Shown here piece after piece: positions 26,036-34,169 of a stretch of 59,127 bases of DNA (its first letter is position 1; each line of letters starts with the position of its first letter). This stretch comes from Tissierella praeacuta DSM 18095 (lineage in GTDB: Bacteria; Bacillota; Clostridia; Tissierellales; Tissierellaceae). The stretch is taken from NCBI RefSeq assembly GCF_900128955.1, contig NZ_FQTY01000017.1, positions 1-59,127 of the forward strand, given 5' to 3'. A program made the position numbers and the translations under genes. Under the pieces are notes generated by a model. The model was not told the origin of the DNA, ran no database searches, and was given only the letters and a program-made list of their open reading frames with translations.

Positions 26036-26881
26036 GTGAATAAGCGAACTCCGTTACTAGAAGTGAAGGATTTTACAGTAAATTTTAGACAGTATGTAAA
26101 TGGGCTGCATCAAAGAGACTTACAAGTTATCCATAACTTCACTCTTGACCTTTATCCTGGAGAAATCATGGCTATTGTAGGAGCCAGTGGTTCAGGTAAA
26201 AGTTTATTGGCTCATTCAATTATGGGAATTCTTCCAACCAATGCATATACTACAGGGAGTATAAAATTTAAGGGGAAAGAGTTAACTGAGCAACTAAAAG
26301 AAGAGATAAGAGGAAAAGAAATATCACTAATTCCTCAATCTGTTGCTTATCTTGATCCTTTAATGAAAACTGGAAAGCAAATAGATAGTCCTGTGAAGAA
26401 GATAAAGAATTCTATAAAAGATATTCTTAAGAGATTTGAATTGTCTAGCAGCATTGAGGGTATGTTTCCTTTTCAGCTTTCTGGCGGTATGGCAAGAAGA
26501 GTTCTTATTAGTACAGCATTAACAAGTGGGGCAGATTTAATTATCGCAGACGAACCAACTCCTGGGTTGCATAAATCTGTTGTAAACGAAACATTAAATA
26601 CACTTCGGGGTCTTGCAGATAATGGATGTGGTGTTTTAATGATAACACATGATATTGATTTAGCTTTTATTATTGCAGATAGAATAGCTGTATTTAATAA
26701 AGGTGTTTCAGTGGAGATTGTAGATGCTAAAGCATTTGAAGCCTCTGCTGATAATGTAAAGCATCCTTATAGTAAGGCATTATGGCATGCTCTGCCTCAA
26801 AATGGGTTTAATTCTATACGTGGAAAAGACTATGGAGATTTAATTGACATGGATGAGATACTGCCTGGAGGTGAAGTATGA
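26036..26881 (+). CDS. ABC importer ATP-binding protein, NikD/DppD type
   Basis: GTG 26036 has AGGAGGT 5 bases upstream. Longer readings reach into the preceding gene. The 281-residue protein has Walker A GASGSGKS, Q-loop LIPQSVAYLDPLM, signature LSGGMARR, Walker B LIIADEPTPGL and the switch H in ITHDIDLAFI. The signature LSGGMARR and TPGLHKS after Walker B differ from the usual OppD LSGGMRQR and TTALDV. This version is known in nickel and metallophore-type importers, which fits the metal context (from memory). It overlaps the next gene by ATGA. Confidence 0.9.
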   Translation: MNKRTPLLEVKDFTVNFRQYVNGLHQRDLQVIHNFTLDLYPGEIMAIVGASGSGKSLLAHSIMGILPTNAYTTGSIKFKGKELTEQLKEEIRGKEISLIPQSVAYLDPLMKTGKQIDSPVKKIKNSIKDILKRFELSSSIEGMFPFQLSGGMARRVLISTALTSGADLIIADEPTPGLHKSVVNETLNTLRGLADNGCGVLMITHDIDLAFIIADRIAVFNKGVSVEIVDAKAFEASADNVKHPYSKALWHALPQNGFNSIRGKDYGDLIDMDEILPGGEV

Positions 26882-27474
26882 TATTAGAGGCTAAAAATAT
26901 TTACTTTAAGTATCCAAGTAGTAAAGAATGGATATTAGAAGATATTTCATTAACAGTTAATTCCAGTGAGGTTGTAGGTTTAGTTGGTACAAGTGGACGA
27001 GGGAAAAGTACACTTGGGAAAATAATGGCAGGACAAGAGAAACAAAGTAGTGGAGAGATTCTACTAGATGGAAAGATACTTCCCTTAAATACTTATTCTC
27101 CAGTTCAGCTTATTTTTCAACATCCAGAACTTGCAGTAAATCCTAAATGGAAACTAGGAAAAACATTAGAGGAAGCCGGGGGATATGATGAATTGTTAAG
27201 GACGGAAATGGGCATACGAGATGAATTTCTCAATCGTTGGCCTAATGAATTATCGGGAGGAGAATTGCAGAGAATTTGTGTTATGCGGGCTTTGAAACCG
27301 CAGACTAAATTTATCATTGCTGACGAGATAAGTACTATGCTAGATGTTATTACTCAATCACAAATATGGAATATTATTTTGGATTTTGCTAAAAAAAATA
27401 ATATTGGTATTTTAGCAATTACTCATAATGAGAACCTAGCAAAAGCCATTTGTTCTCGTATTGTCTACTTGTAG
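26878..27474 (+). CDS. ABC importer ATP-binding protein, NikE/CntF-like, short form
   Basis: The start overlaps the upstream stop as ATGA with GGAGGTG 4 bases before. The 198-residue protein has Walker A GTSGRGKST (an Arg where Ser/Gly is usual), Q-loop LIFQHPELAVNP, signature LSGGELQRICVMRAL, Walker B FIIADEISTMLDVITQ and switch H in ITHNENLAK. It ends 12 residues after that region, lacking the C-terminal 50-60 residues that OppF/DppF proteins use for an Fe-S or regulatory part. The short form ends the operon. The TAG stop is followed by AT-rich DNA. Confidence 0.88.
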   Translation: MILEAKNIYFKYPSSKEWILEDISLTVNSSEVVGLVGTSGRGKSTLGKIMAGQEKQSSGEILLDGKILPLNTYSPVQLIFQHPELAVNPKWKLGKTLEEAGGYDELLRTEMGIRDEFLNRWPNELSGGELQRICVMRALKPQTKFIIADEISTMLDVITQSQIWNIILDFAKKNNIGILAITHNENLAKAICSRIVYL

Positions 27475-27951
27475 CTATTTCTCATATTTTGAAAAAACTA
27501 ATATAGAAGATATTTTGATAGATGATTTTGTAGGATATTTTCCTTTACTAGAGTATTAAGCCATAATTTAATAGTATTATTGTGGATAAGGTTTAAAATC
27601 ACAAAATGAGCATATTCTATATTATTTTTTATTATAATAAATTAGTTCCAAAAATTTTAGTATATTATATTAAGCTGAAAAGGATTGAGTTTTATATTGA
27701 ATAAGACTCAATCCTTTTGTTTTATTCTTCATTATAAGCTTATTGTATGCTTTATAAATCATTATAATTAATAAAGATTATAAGCTCTAATATTAGAATA
27801 TAATTAAAAAATTGAAATTATAGTTCTAAGGTATTAATTGTTAAACAATAATTATTTATTGAATAACAATAATAAATTATTGAATTATAATAAAAAAGGG
27901 ATATAATAGAATTATAATAAAAACATAACAAAGAAAGGGGAAGATACTAAT
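27475..27951 (+). terminator. Gap with terminator (27678-27725) and promoter (27880-27907)
   Basis: AAAAGGATTGAGT (27678-27690) pairs perfectly with ACTCAATCCTTTT (27706-27718), followed by GTTTTATT. It ends the ABC operon about 200 bases after the last stop. Further right, TTGAAT (27880-27885), a 16-base spacer and TATAAT (27902-27907) would drive the DUF2975 gene. Between 27475 and 27677 I see only stop-rich AT DNA and no gene. Confidence 0.78.
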
Positions 27952-28428
27952 ATGAAATCTTGGAAGGTAAATATTCTTAGAATGTCTGTAATTTTAATTT
28001 CAATAATTATATTGTGCTTATGCATATTTTGGCTTCCTAATGTAGCTAATTATTTTGAAGAAATAGCACCAGAATTTTATTATATGAAATTGCCATTGCT
28101 ATTGGGAATATATTTTACGGGAATTCCATTTTTTATAGCAGTATTTCATGTATTTAAACTTTTAAAGTTAATAGAAAAAGATAAAACATTTACAATGAAT
28201 TCTATACAAAGTTTAGGAATTATTTCTAAATGTTCTATTGCTGAAATTATTTTGTATTTTATAGGAATAATCTATTTATATGTTAATGAGGCAATGCAGC
28301 CTGGAATAGTTTTATTAGGATTATTAATTATGTTTGCTGCATTTATAATATATGTTTTTATAGAAATATTAAAAGAGTTATTGTTAAAAGCTGTAGAAAT
28401 AAAAACTGAAAATGAACTTACAATATAG
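27952..28428 (+). CDS. DUF2975-family membrane protein
   Basis: The 158-residue protein has four membrane segments (about 12-30, 45-68, 88-110, 120-142) with KDKTFTMNSIQSLGIISKCS between the second and third, a recognisable DUF2975 feature. AAAGGGGAAG lies 8 bases before the ATG. A small XRE-type regulator starts 9 bases after its stop. This DUF2975-XRE pair is a recurrent two-gene unit in Firmicutes, and the pair probably acts as a membrane protein with its regulator. The biochemical role is not known to me. Confidence 0.85.
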   Translation: MKSWKVNILRMSVILISIIILCLCIFWLPNVANYFEEIAPEFYYMKLPLLLGIYFTGIPFFIAVFHVFKLLKLIEKDKTFTMNSIQSLGIISKCSIAEIILYFIGIIYLYVNEAMQPGIVLLGLLIMFAAFIIYVFIEILKELLLKAVEIKTENELTI

Positions 28429-28437
28429 GGTGATAAT

Positions 28438-28647
28438 ATGGGTATAAAAGTCAATATAGATATTATGTTAGCAAAGAGAGGAATGAGTGTAACTGAATTA
28501 TCAGAAAAAGTTGGAATTACTATATCAAATATATCTATACTTAAAAATGGAAAGGCAAAAGCCATAAGGTTTTCAACATTAGCAGGAATATGTCAGGCTT
28601 TGGATTGTCAGCCAGGTGATATATTAGAGTATTTAGAAGAAAATTAA
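28438..28647 (+). CDS. Small XRE/Cro-type DNA-binding protein (YozG-like)
   Basis: The 69-residue protein is almost entirely one helix-turn-helix: IDIMLAKRGMSVTELSEKVG, ITISNISILKNGKAKAIRFS then LAGICQALDCQPGDILEYL. The last segment is the signature of the small YozG-like XRE regulators that accompany DUF2975 proteins. GGTGATA lies 5-8 bases before the ATG. It likely represses its own two-gene operon, which is inference. Confidence 0.88.
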   Translation: MGIKVNIDIMLAKRGMSVTELSEKVGITISNISILKNGKAKAIRFSTLAGICQALDCQPGDILEYLEEN

Positions 28648-28710
28648 TATTATTAGGAATGATGGTAATTATATTGGATTATTAATAACAATCTAAAGAT
28701 AGGAGGAAAT

Positions 28711-29223
28711 ATGAAATATAAAAAGCAGAATATTATTCTTATAATAATATTGTTATCAATTACTTTTTTTTATAGACACAGTACTAAGATTAATAGTAGT
28801 ATATCTAAGGATTTAGGAATTAAGGTTCCTAATAATTTAGAGTTTCAATATGAAGATAGCCATGGCGGATTTCATGGTGACGGTGTAACATTAGCTAAGG
28901 CAAAAATTACACAAAATAATATACAATATATATTAGATAAATCTAAAGTTAAATGGAATAAAATGCCTATGTCAAAAGATATAAAATTAAGATTATATGG
29001 TGGAAGGAAAGATAATATAAATTATAGTTATGAACTAGCTAAGGATTTAAATATGGAGAATATAGAAACTGGTTATTGGCTATTTTTAGATAGATGGGGA
29101 AATGAAAAAGAATATACTAAAGGAGAAGGACTATTAGATGGTAATAGGCATTCGGAAAATTTTAGTTTGGGAATAATAGATTCAGATAATAATATTTTCT
29201 ATTATATTAAATTCGATAGTTGA
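28711..29223 (+). CDS. Hypothetical secreted or membrane-anchored protein
   Basis: The ATG follows ATAGGAGGAA by 3-4 bases. The 170-residue protein starts MKYKKQNIILIIILLSITFF, a membrane segment or uncleaved signal, followed by an extracellular domain with basic and aromatic residues (FQYEDSHGGFHGDGVTLAKA, YWLFLDRWGNEKEYTKGEG). It is like small extracellular proteins annotated as hypothetical in clostridia. No catalytic motif is visible. It may belong to the DUF2975/XRE transcript since only 63 bases separate them. Confidence 0.7.
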   Translation: MKYKKQNIILIIILLSITFFYRHSTKINSSISKDLGIKVPNNLEFQYEDSHGGFHGDGVTLAKAKITQNNIQYILDKSKVKWNKMPMSKDIKLRLYGGRKDNINYSYELAKDLNMENIETGYWLFLDRWGNEKEYTKGEGLLDGNRHSENFSLGIIDSDNNIFYYIKFDS

Positions 29224-29287
29224 TACAATATAGAAACCATGCACAAAATATCACTATTTATATAAAAAAATTTAAGGAGGTGGAAAT

Positions 29288-29866
29288 TTGGCACAGCAAT
29301 ATACCAGAAAAATAATTCGTGAGGTATTTATAAAGATGCTGAATGAACGTCCACTTAATAAAATTACAGTCAAGGATATTGCTCTAGCATGCGAAATAAA
29401 TAGAAATACTTTTTACTATTATTATACAGATATATATGCACTTTTAGCAGAAATCTTTCAAGCAGAACTTCAGACAGTTATTGATGAATATAATGACACA
29501 ATGTCATGGGAAGAGAGTTTTATTGTAGCTACTAAATTTGCCTTGGAAAATAAAACAGCCATTTATCATGTATATAATTCTATGCAGAGAGAAGAATTAG
29601 TAAACTATATATATAATGTATCAGGAAATGTTATGAGTCGGTATGTTGAAAAGGTAAGCGACGGTATCTCTGCTTATTCAGGAGATAGAGAGTTAATTGC
29701 TTCTTTTTATCAATGTGCTTTAACTGAAATGGTATTACGCTGGATTGCTTCTGGAATGAAAGAAGATCCTGATACTATCATAAGACGAATCGGGAAATTA
29801 TTTGATGGAAATATTGAATTATCTCTTAAGCGAAGTGCTAATTTAATGACATTTAACGAAAAGTAA
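29288..29866 (+). CDS. TetR/AcrR-family transcriptional regulator
   Basis: TTG 29288 follows AAGGAGGTGG by 6 bases. The 192-residue protein has an N-terminal helix-turn-helix (about 1-50): VFIKMLNERPLNKITVKDIA then CEINRNTFYYYYTDIYALLA. A helical ligand domain resembling TetR_C_7 (EESFIVATKFALENKTAIYH) follows. The gene is followed by a 24-base-pair hairpin terminator and then by oleate hydratase on the same strand. Regulation of that enzyme by a lipid ligand is a reasonable guess from adjacency. Confidence 0.9.
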   Translation: MAQQYTRKIIREVFIKMLNERPLNKITVKDIALACEINRNTFYYYYTDIYALLAEIFQAELQTVIDEYNDTMSWEESFIVATKFALENKTAIYHVYNSMQREELVNYIYNVSGNVMSRYVEKVSDGISAYSGDRELIASFYQCALTEMVLRWIASGMKEDPDTIIRRIGKLFDGNIELSLKRSANLMTFNEK

Positions 29867-29913
29867 TAGTAAAATTAATTTTTGTTAGACATTTTAATCT
29901 CCATGCCTAAAAA

Positions 29914-29972
29914 TTAGATAAATAAGCTACAGTGTTCAGATTTCGAACACTGTAGCTTATTTATCTAATGAA
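29914..29972. terminator. Strong terminator-like hairpin, 24 perfect base pairs
   Basis: TTAGATAAATAAGCTACAGTGTTC (24 bases at 29914-29937) is exactly complementary to 29945-29968, with a 7-base loop. There is no long T-run after the stem, but the lower stem is A/T only. It ends the tetR transcript and can act in both directions. Another 180 bases of AT-rich DNA precede the next gene, without a second recognisable element. Confidence 0.75.
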
Positions 29973-30152
29973 AAAGATATAAAAAAACTATATTATAGAT
30001 TTATACAAACCTTATAAATAATAAATGTTCAAAAAGTTAAAGAATTTATTATTTACTATACCATATGGACATATTAATAGAGTGAATAGAAAAACTCTAA
30101 ATATAATAGAAATCTTTAGAAGTTATTAAAAATTAAGAAAGAGGGAGATAAG

Positions 30153-31946
30153 ATGAAATTAAAGACATATGACGATAGACTTACACTTACAAATGGGAGT
30201 TATCATGCTTTAGTCAATGCAAGAAAGCCTAAAGGAATTGAGGATAAAAGTGCATATTTAATTGGTACTGGAATTGGTGCTTTAGCTGCTGGTTGTTTCT
30301 TGATTCGTGATGCTCATATGGATGGTAGCAAGATTACTTTTTTAGAGAAATTAGAAATCCCTGGTGGATCTTTAGATGGGGAGGTTCGTCAAAACTTAGG
30401 TTATGTAGCACGTGGCGGACGTGAAATGGGACATCATTTTGAAGTTTTATGGAGTTTGTTTAGTTCATTACCTTCTACTGAGGACCCTAATATGACAGTT
30501 TTAGATCATTTTTATTATACAAATTATGATGATCCAAACTTTAGTAATTGTCGTATTACTCAAAACCAAGGTGAACGTTATGACAATGGAAAGTTTAATT
30601 TAGGACAAGATTTAGCAAAAGAATTAGCTGCTTTTGTAAATATCTCAGATGAGGAACTTCAAAATAAATCTATTGAAGATATTTTTTCTGAAGAACTTTT
30701 AAATACTGACTTTTGGACATATTGGAGAACAATGTTTGCTTTTGAGAACTGGCACAGTGCTTTAGAAATGAAATTATATATGAACAGATTTATTCATCAT
30801 GTTGGAGGGTTGCCAGATCTTTCAGCTTTACAATTTTCACGACATGATCAATATACTTCTTTTGTAAAACCAATGGTTAAATATTTGGAAGATCATGGTG
30901 TTAAATTTGAGTATGGAGTTACTGTGGATAATGTTGAGTTTTCAATTTCAGATGATAAGAAGGTTGCAAAGAGAATAATAGCAAAAGATAGAAATGGAAA
31001 AGATATTTCTATTGATTTGACAGAAAAGGATTTAGTATTTATCACTAATGGTTCTATGACTGAAGGTTCTGGATATGGTGATGATAATACTCCTGCTCCA
31101 TTTAATAAGGAGCCAGAAGGATGTTGGAAGCTATGGAGAAATATAGCAGCTCAATCAGATGAATTTGGAAATCCAGATAAATTCTGTACTGATCCAGAAA
31201 AATCTAATTGGGAGTCTTGTACAGTAACTTGTCATGATGAGCGTGTTCCTAAGTATATTGAAAAGATTACAAAACGTTCACCATACGGGGGAAAAACAGT
31301 AACAGGTGGTATAGTTACAGCTCTTGATTCTTCATGGCTAATGAGTTGGACTATAAACCGTCAAGAACAATATTATGGTCAACCTGAAAAAGATGTTGTT
31401 GTTTGGGTATATGGTTTGTTCTCTGATATTCCTGGGGATTACATTAAAAAACCTATGAGAGATTGTACAGGTAAGGAAATTACAAAAGAATGGTTATATC
31501 ATATAGGAGTTCCTATACAGGAAATAGAAGAATTAGCAGGCTCATGTACTGCAGTTCCAGTTATGATGCCGTTTATTACTTCCCAATTTATGGTTCGTGA
31601 ATTTGGAGATCGTCCATATGTTGTACCAAAAAATGCAGTGAACTTTGCTTTTCTTGGACAATTTGCTGAAACATTAGATGATCCAGGACGTGATACAGTA
31701 TTTACTATAGAATACTCAGGACGTACAGCTATGGAAGCAGTATATGTTTTAACTGGAGTTGAAAAAGGAGTTCCTGAAGTATATGCTTCAAGATATGACA
31801 TTCGCTATTTATTAAATGCAGGAAAATGTTTATTAGATGGAGAAAAGCCAGAAATCAACTTATCCCCCCTAGCTAAACGTAAAATCTTAAAACAAATAGC
31901 AGGAACAGATATTGAAGAATTATTGAGAGAATATGGAATTATTTAA
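30153..31946 (+). CDS. ohyA: Oleate hydratase (myosin-cross-reactive antigen family)
   Basis: The 597-residue protein is full length for the family. It shows the FAD-binding start YLIGTGIGALAAGCFLIRD near residue 37, the highly conserved EIPGGSLDGE near residue 66, GYVARGGREMGHHFEVLW, HHVGGLPDLSALQFSRHDQY and FLGQFAETLDDPGRDTVFTI. The enzyme adds water to cis-9 unsaturated fatty acids (10-hydroxystearate from oleate) and detoxifies them. FAD has a structural role. It is a single gene, with GAGGGAG 7 bases before the ATG and a terminator at 31966. A TetR regulator lies upstream. Confidence 0.96.
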   Translation: MKLKTYDDRLTLTNGSYHALVNARKPKGIEDKSAYLIGTGIGALAAGCFLIRDAHMDGSKITFLEKLEIPGGSLDGEVRQNLGYVARGGREMGHHFEVLWSLFSSLPSTEDPNMTVLDHFYYTNYDDPNFSNCRITQNQGERYDNGKFNLGQDLAKELAAFVNISDEELQNKSIEDIFSEELLNTDFWTYWRTMFAFENWHSALEMKLYMNRFIHHVGGLPDLSALQFSRHDQYTSFVKPMVKYLEDHGVKFEYGVTVDNVEFSISDDKKVAKRIIAKDRNGKDISIDLTEKDLVFITNGSMTEGSGYGDDNTPAPFNKEPEGCWKLWRNIAAQSDEFGNPDKFCTDPEKSNWESCTVTCHDERVPKYIEKITKRSPYGGKTVTGGIVTALDSSWLMSWTINRQEQYYGQPEKDVVVWVYGLFSDIPGDYIKKPMRDCTGKEITKEWLYHIGVPIQEIEELAGSCTAVPVMMPFITSQFMVREFGDRPYVVPKNAVNFAFLGQFAETLDDPGRDTVFTIEYSGRTAMEAVYVLTGVEKGVPEVYASRYDIRYLLNAGKCLLDGEKPEINLSPLAKRKILKQIAGTDIEELLREYGII

Positions 31947-31965
31947 TGAGATTTAGATGTAACTA

Positions 31966-32012
31966 AATAAATTGAGATCCCGAATTTCAAAAAAATCGGG
32001 ATTTTAATTTAT
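31966..32012 (+). terminator. Rho-independent terminator after oleate hydratase
   Basis: AAATTGAGATCCCGA (31969-31983) pairs with TCGGGATTTTAATTT (31996-32010) with G-T wobbles, and the 3' side is T-rich. It separates ohyA from the AAA+/VWA operon. Confidence 0.8.
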
Positions 32013-32057
32013 TTATATTTATTATTCATAAAAATATTACACAAAGGAGGTAACCAT

Positions 32058-34169
32058 GTGAAAGAACAAAAAAATCTTAAGAAAGTTTATATTCCTACTA
32101 TAGAAGAAATGCAAAGTTGGTATGAATATGATTTGCGAAAAAAATCCTTAAAAACATTTGAATATGAGAATAATAAAAAAATAAATGAGCAAGGAGAATT
32201 TTTTAAGGCTTTTAGAAGATTTGAAAAAATAGATGATAAAATTCTTTTTAGCTCTAAAGATAATAATATTTACTATGAAAAATATAAACTTTATATAGAA
32301 GAAGAAATAGAAAATAAGGGGAAAAAGATAGAGGAGATTGAAAATTCAATTGAATATGAAAGATTTTTTCTTAGTTGGGAAAGGAGAGTCAATAGAGAAA
32401 GCAATAATTATGGTCATTATGGCAGTAACTCAGCTACAAGATATCGGGTTGATTGTATAGAAAAATTGGAAAAAGAGTTAGAGTTGATTTTAGAAAATTC
32501 TCCAGAAGCATGGGAGTTTTACTATAAACGTCAATTAATAAGGGATATAGAAAGCCAACATCAGCAGCGTTTGGTAACTGTTCCCTATGTAGTTAAAGCA
32601 AAACAAAAAGTAGTGGATTCTTTGAAATTAGGAATTCCTGTATATATTGTAGGACATTTAGGAAGTGGAAAAACTCAACTAGCAACTGAAGCAGCCTTAG
32701 ATTTTACTATTCAAAATAAGATACAAAGAGAATTAGAATATAAAATGGAGAAGTGGTTTTCTGCTAATCCAGATGCTACAGAAAAAGATGCCATTGAAAA
32801 ATTTGGAGAATTTAATAAAGAAAGAAAACTGTACTATAAAAATATTTTAATTAATGGAAGCAGAGAGGAAATACAATCTTTACAGCCCTTGTTTATATCT
32901 GGTTCACATAATTTAACTTACGAAGATATGTTTGTAGAGAAAACTTTATCTCTGAAACATAGCTTTTCTGAAGGTTCTTTTGTTGATTATCTTAATATGA
33001 TTATAGAAGATTTTTATGAGTGGATGAATGAGCATAGAGAAAGACTGGAGCAGATGACTGATGAAGAACAGTTACAGCTTAAGATTCAAATATGGAAAAG
33101 TTTCTCTGATTTATTGGTAGCAAGTAATAGTGCTTTTGGTACTGAAATTAAAAAAATAGAAAGAGAAATTTTAATTGCAGTAAAGGAAGGTAGACCTGTA
33201 ATTGTAGATGAGTTGAATACAATTGCTATGCAAAATTTAATTGCTTTGAACGATATCTTGCAGCGTCATGCAGGAAGTACAGCTTATATTACAGGAGTTG
33301 GACCTGTTTTGATTAAATCTGGATTTGGATTTATTGGCACAGGAAATTTATCCACTCAAATGATTAACTATGAAGGAACAAATGAACTAAATCCAGCTTT
33401 CAAATCACGTTTTGTAACTATTGAATATAATTATGTACCCCAAAGGATAACAGGTTCCTTAAATGATCAAGAATTTCCAGAAAAAAACGAACTTTTTAGA
33501 ATAATAATGATAAGATTAGCTGATAAAAATGGAACTATTCATATTCCTGATTCCCAAAGAACTTTAGAGGAATTGTTTCGTTTTTCCCAATTATGTAGAG
33601 TTATTCAGAATGTTTTTATGGGTAAATGGAAAGACAATAAAATCCAAAAAGATTCTGGAATGGATGAACCAGAGCTGAGAGAATCTGTATTATCAATCCG
33701 TAATATTTTACATGTTTTAGATAATTGGAATTTAGGAGAGGAAAAGGATTTGAGTAAAGCTTTGTGGGATGGTTTTATTAGTTCAATTACTTATCCAGAT
33801 GATCAAAACTATATTCTTTCTCAAGCAGTTCGTTTTGGATTCTTTCCTATAAGTGAAGGTTGGAAAATTGAAACAAAGGGTGTAGGAGAAGCAACGACAA
33901 CATATGAAGAAATTCGTACTGTTCCATATCACTATGTTCGTCCAGCAATAGAAATATTAAGTTATTTAGATGTAGTTCATTTGATATTTGGGAAGGGAAC
34001 CCTGAGGAGAACTTTGCCAGAAAAGCTAATAGAAATTTTTGAGGATGATATTGATAATTTAACAAGGATTGATGCTAAAAAGTATCAGGAATTAAACCAA
34101 AGATTATCTCATTTAGAGCATTCAAAGTATTTACTTGAATACCTAGAAGATAATGGAGGAGAAAAATGA
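32058..34169 (+). CDS. MoxR-like AAA+ ATPase with long N-terminal and insert regions
   Basis: The start is GTG 32058 behind AAGGAGGT; the overlapping ATG three bases upstream stops at once. The 703-residue protein has a helical, partly coiled N-terminus (1-180), Walker A GHLGSGKT (199-206), Walker B VIVDE (Asp384-Glu385) then LNTIAMQNLIALNDILQRHA, sensor-1 region GFIGTGNLS and a MoxR-type LNPAFKSRFVTIEY. About 178 residues lie between Walker A and B, far more than in classic MoxR proteins, so a large helical insert is present (EWMNEHRERLEQMTDEEQLQ). MoxR ATPases remodel complexes with VWA partners. Here a VWA gene lies two genes downstream, with ATGA overlap to the middle gene. The insert makes it atypical of RavA or CbbQ. 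Confidence 0.85.
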   Translation: MKEQKNLKKVYIPTIEEMQSWYEYDLRKKSLKTFEYENNKKINEQGEFFKAFRRFEKIDDKILFSSKDNNIYYEKYKLYIEEEIENKGKKIEEIENSIEYERFFLSWERRVNRESNNYGHYGSNSATRYRVDCIEKLEKELELILENSPEAWEFYYKRQLIRDIESQHQQRLVTVPYVVKAKQKVVDSLKLGIPVYIVGHLGSGKTQLATEAALDFTIQNKIQRELEYKMEKWFSANPDATEKDAIEKFGEFNKERKLYYKNILINGSREEIQSLQPLFISGSHNLTYEDMFVEKTLSLKHSFSEGSFVDYLNMIIEDFYEWMNEHRERLEQMTDEEQLQLKIQIWKSFSDLLVASNSAFGTEIKKIEREILIAVKEGRPVIVDELNTIAMQNLIALNDILQRHAGSTAYITGVGPVLIKSGFGFIGTGNLSTQMINYEGTNELNPAFKSRFVTIEYNYVPQRITGSLNDQEFPEKNELFRIIMIRLADKNGTIHIPDSQRTLEELFRFSQLCRVIQNVFMGKWKDNKIQKDSGMDEPELRESVLSIRNILHVLDNWNLGEEKDLSKALWDGFISSITYPDDQNYILSQAVRFGFFPISEGWKIETKGVGEATTTYEEIRTVPYHYVRPAIEILSYLDVVHLIFGKGTLRRTLPEKLIEIFEDDIDNLTRIDAKKYQELNQRLSHLEHSKYLLEYLEDNGGEK

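Noticed and set aside
28272-28565. 97-codon minus-strand frame across the DUF2975/XRE junction.
   Set aside because: Antisense to two recognised genes and without a ribosome binding site.
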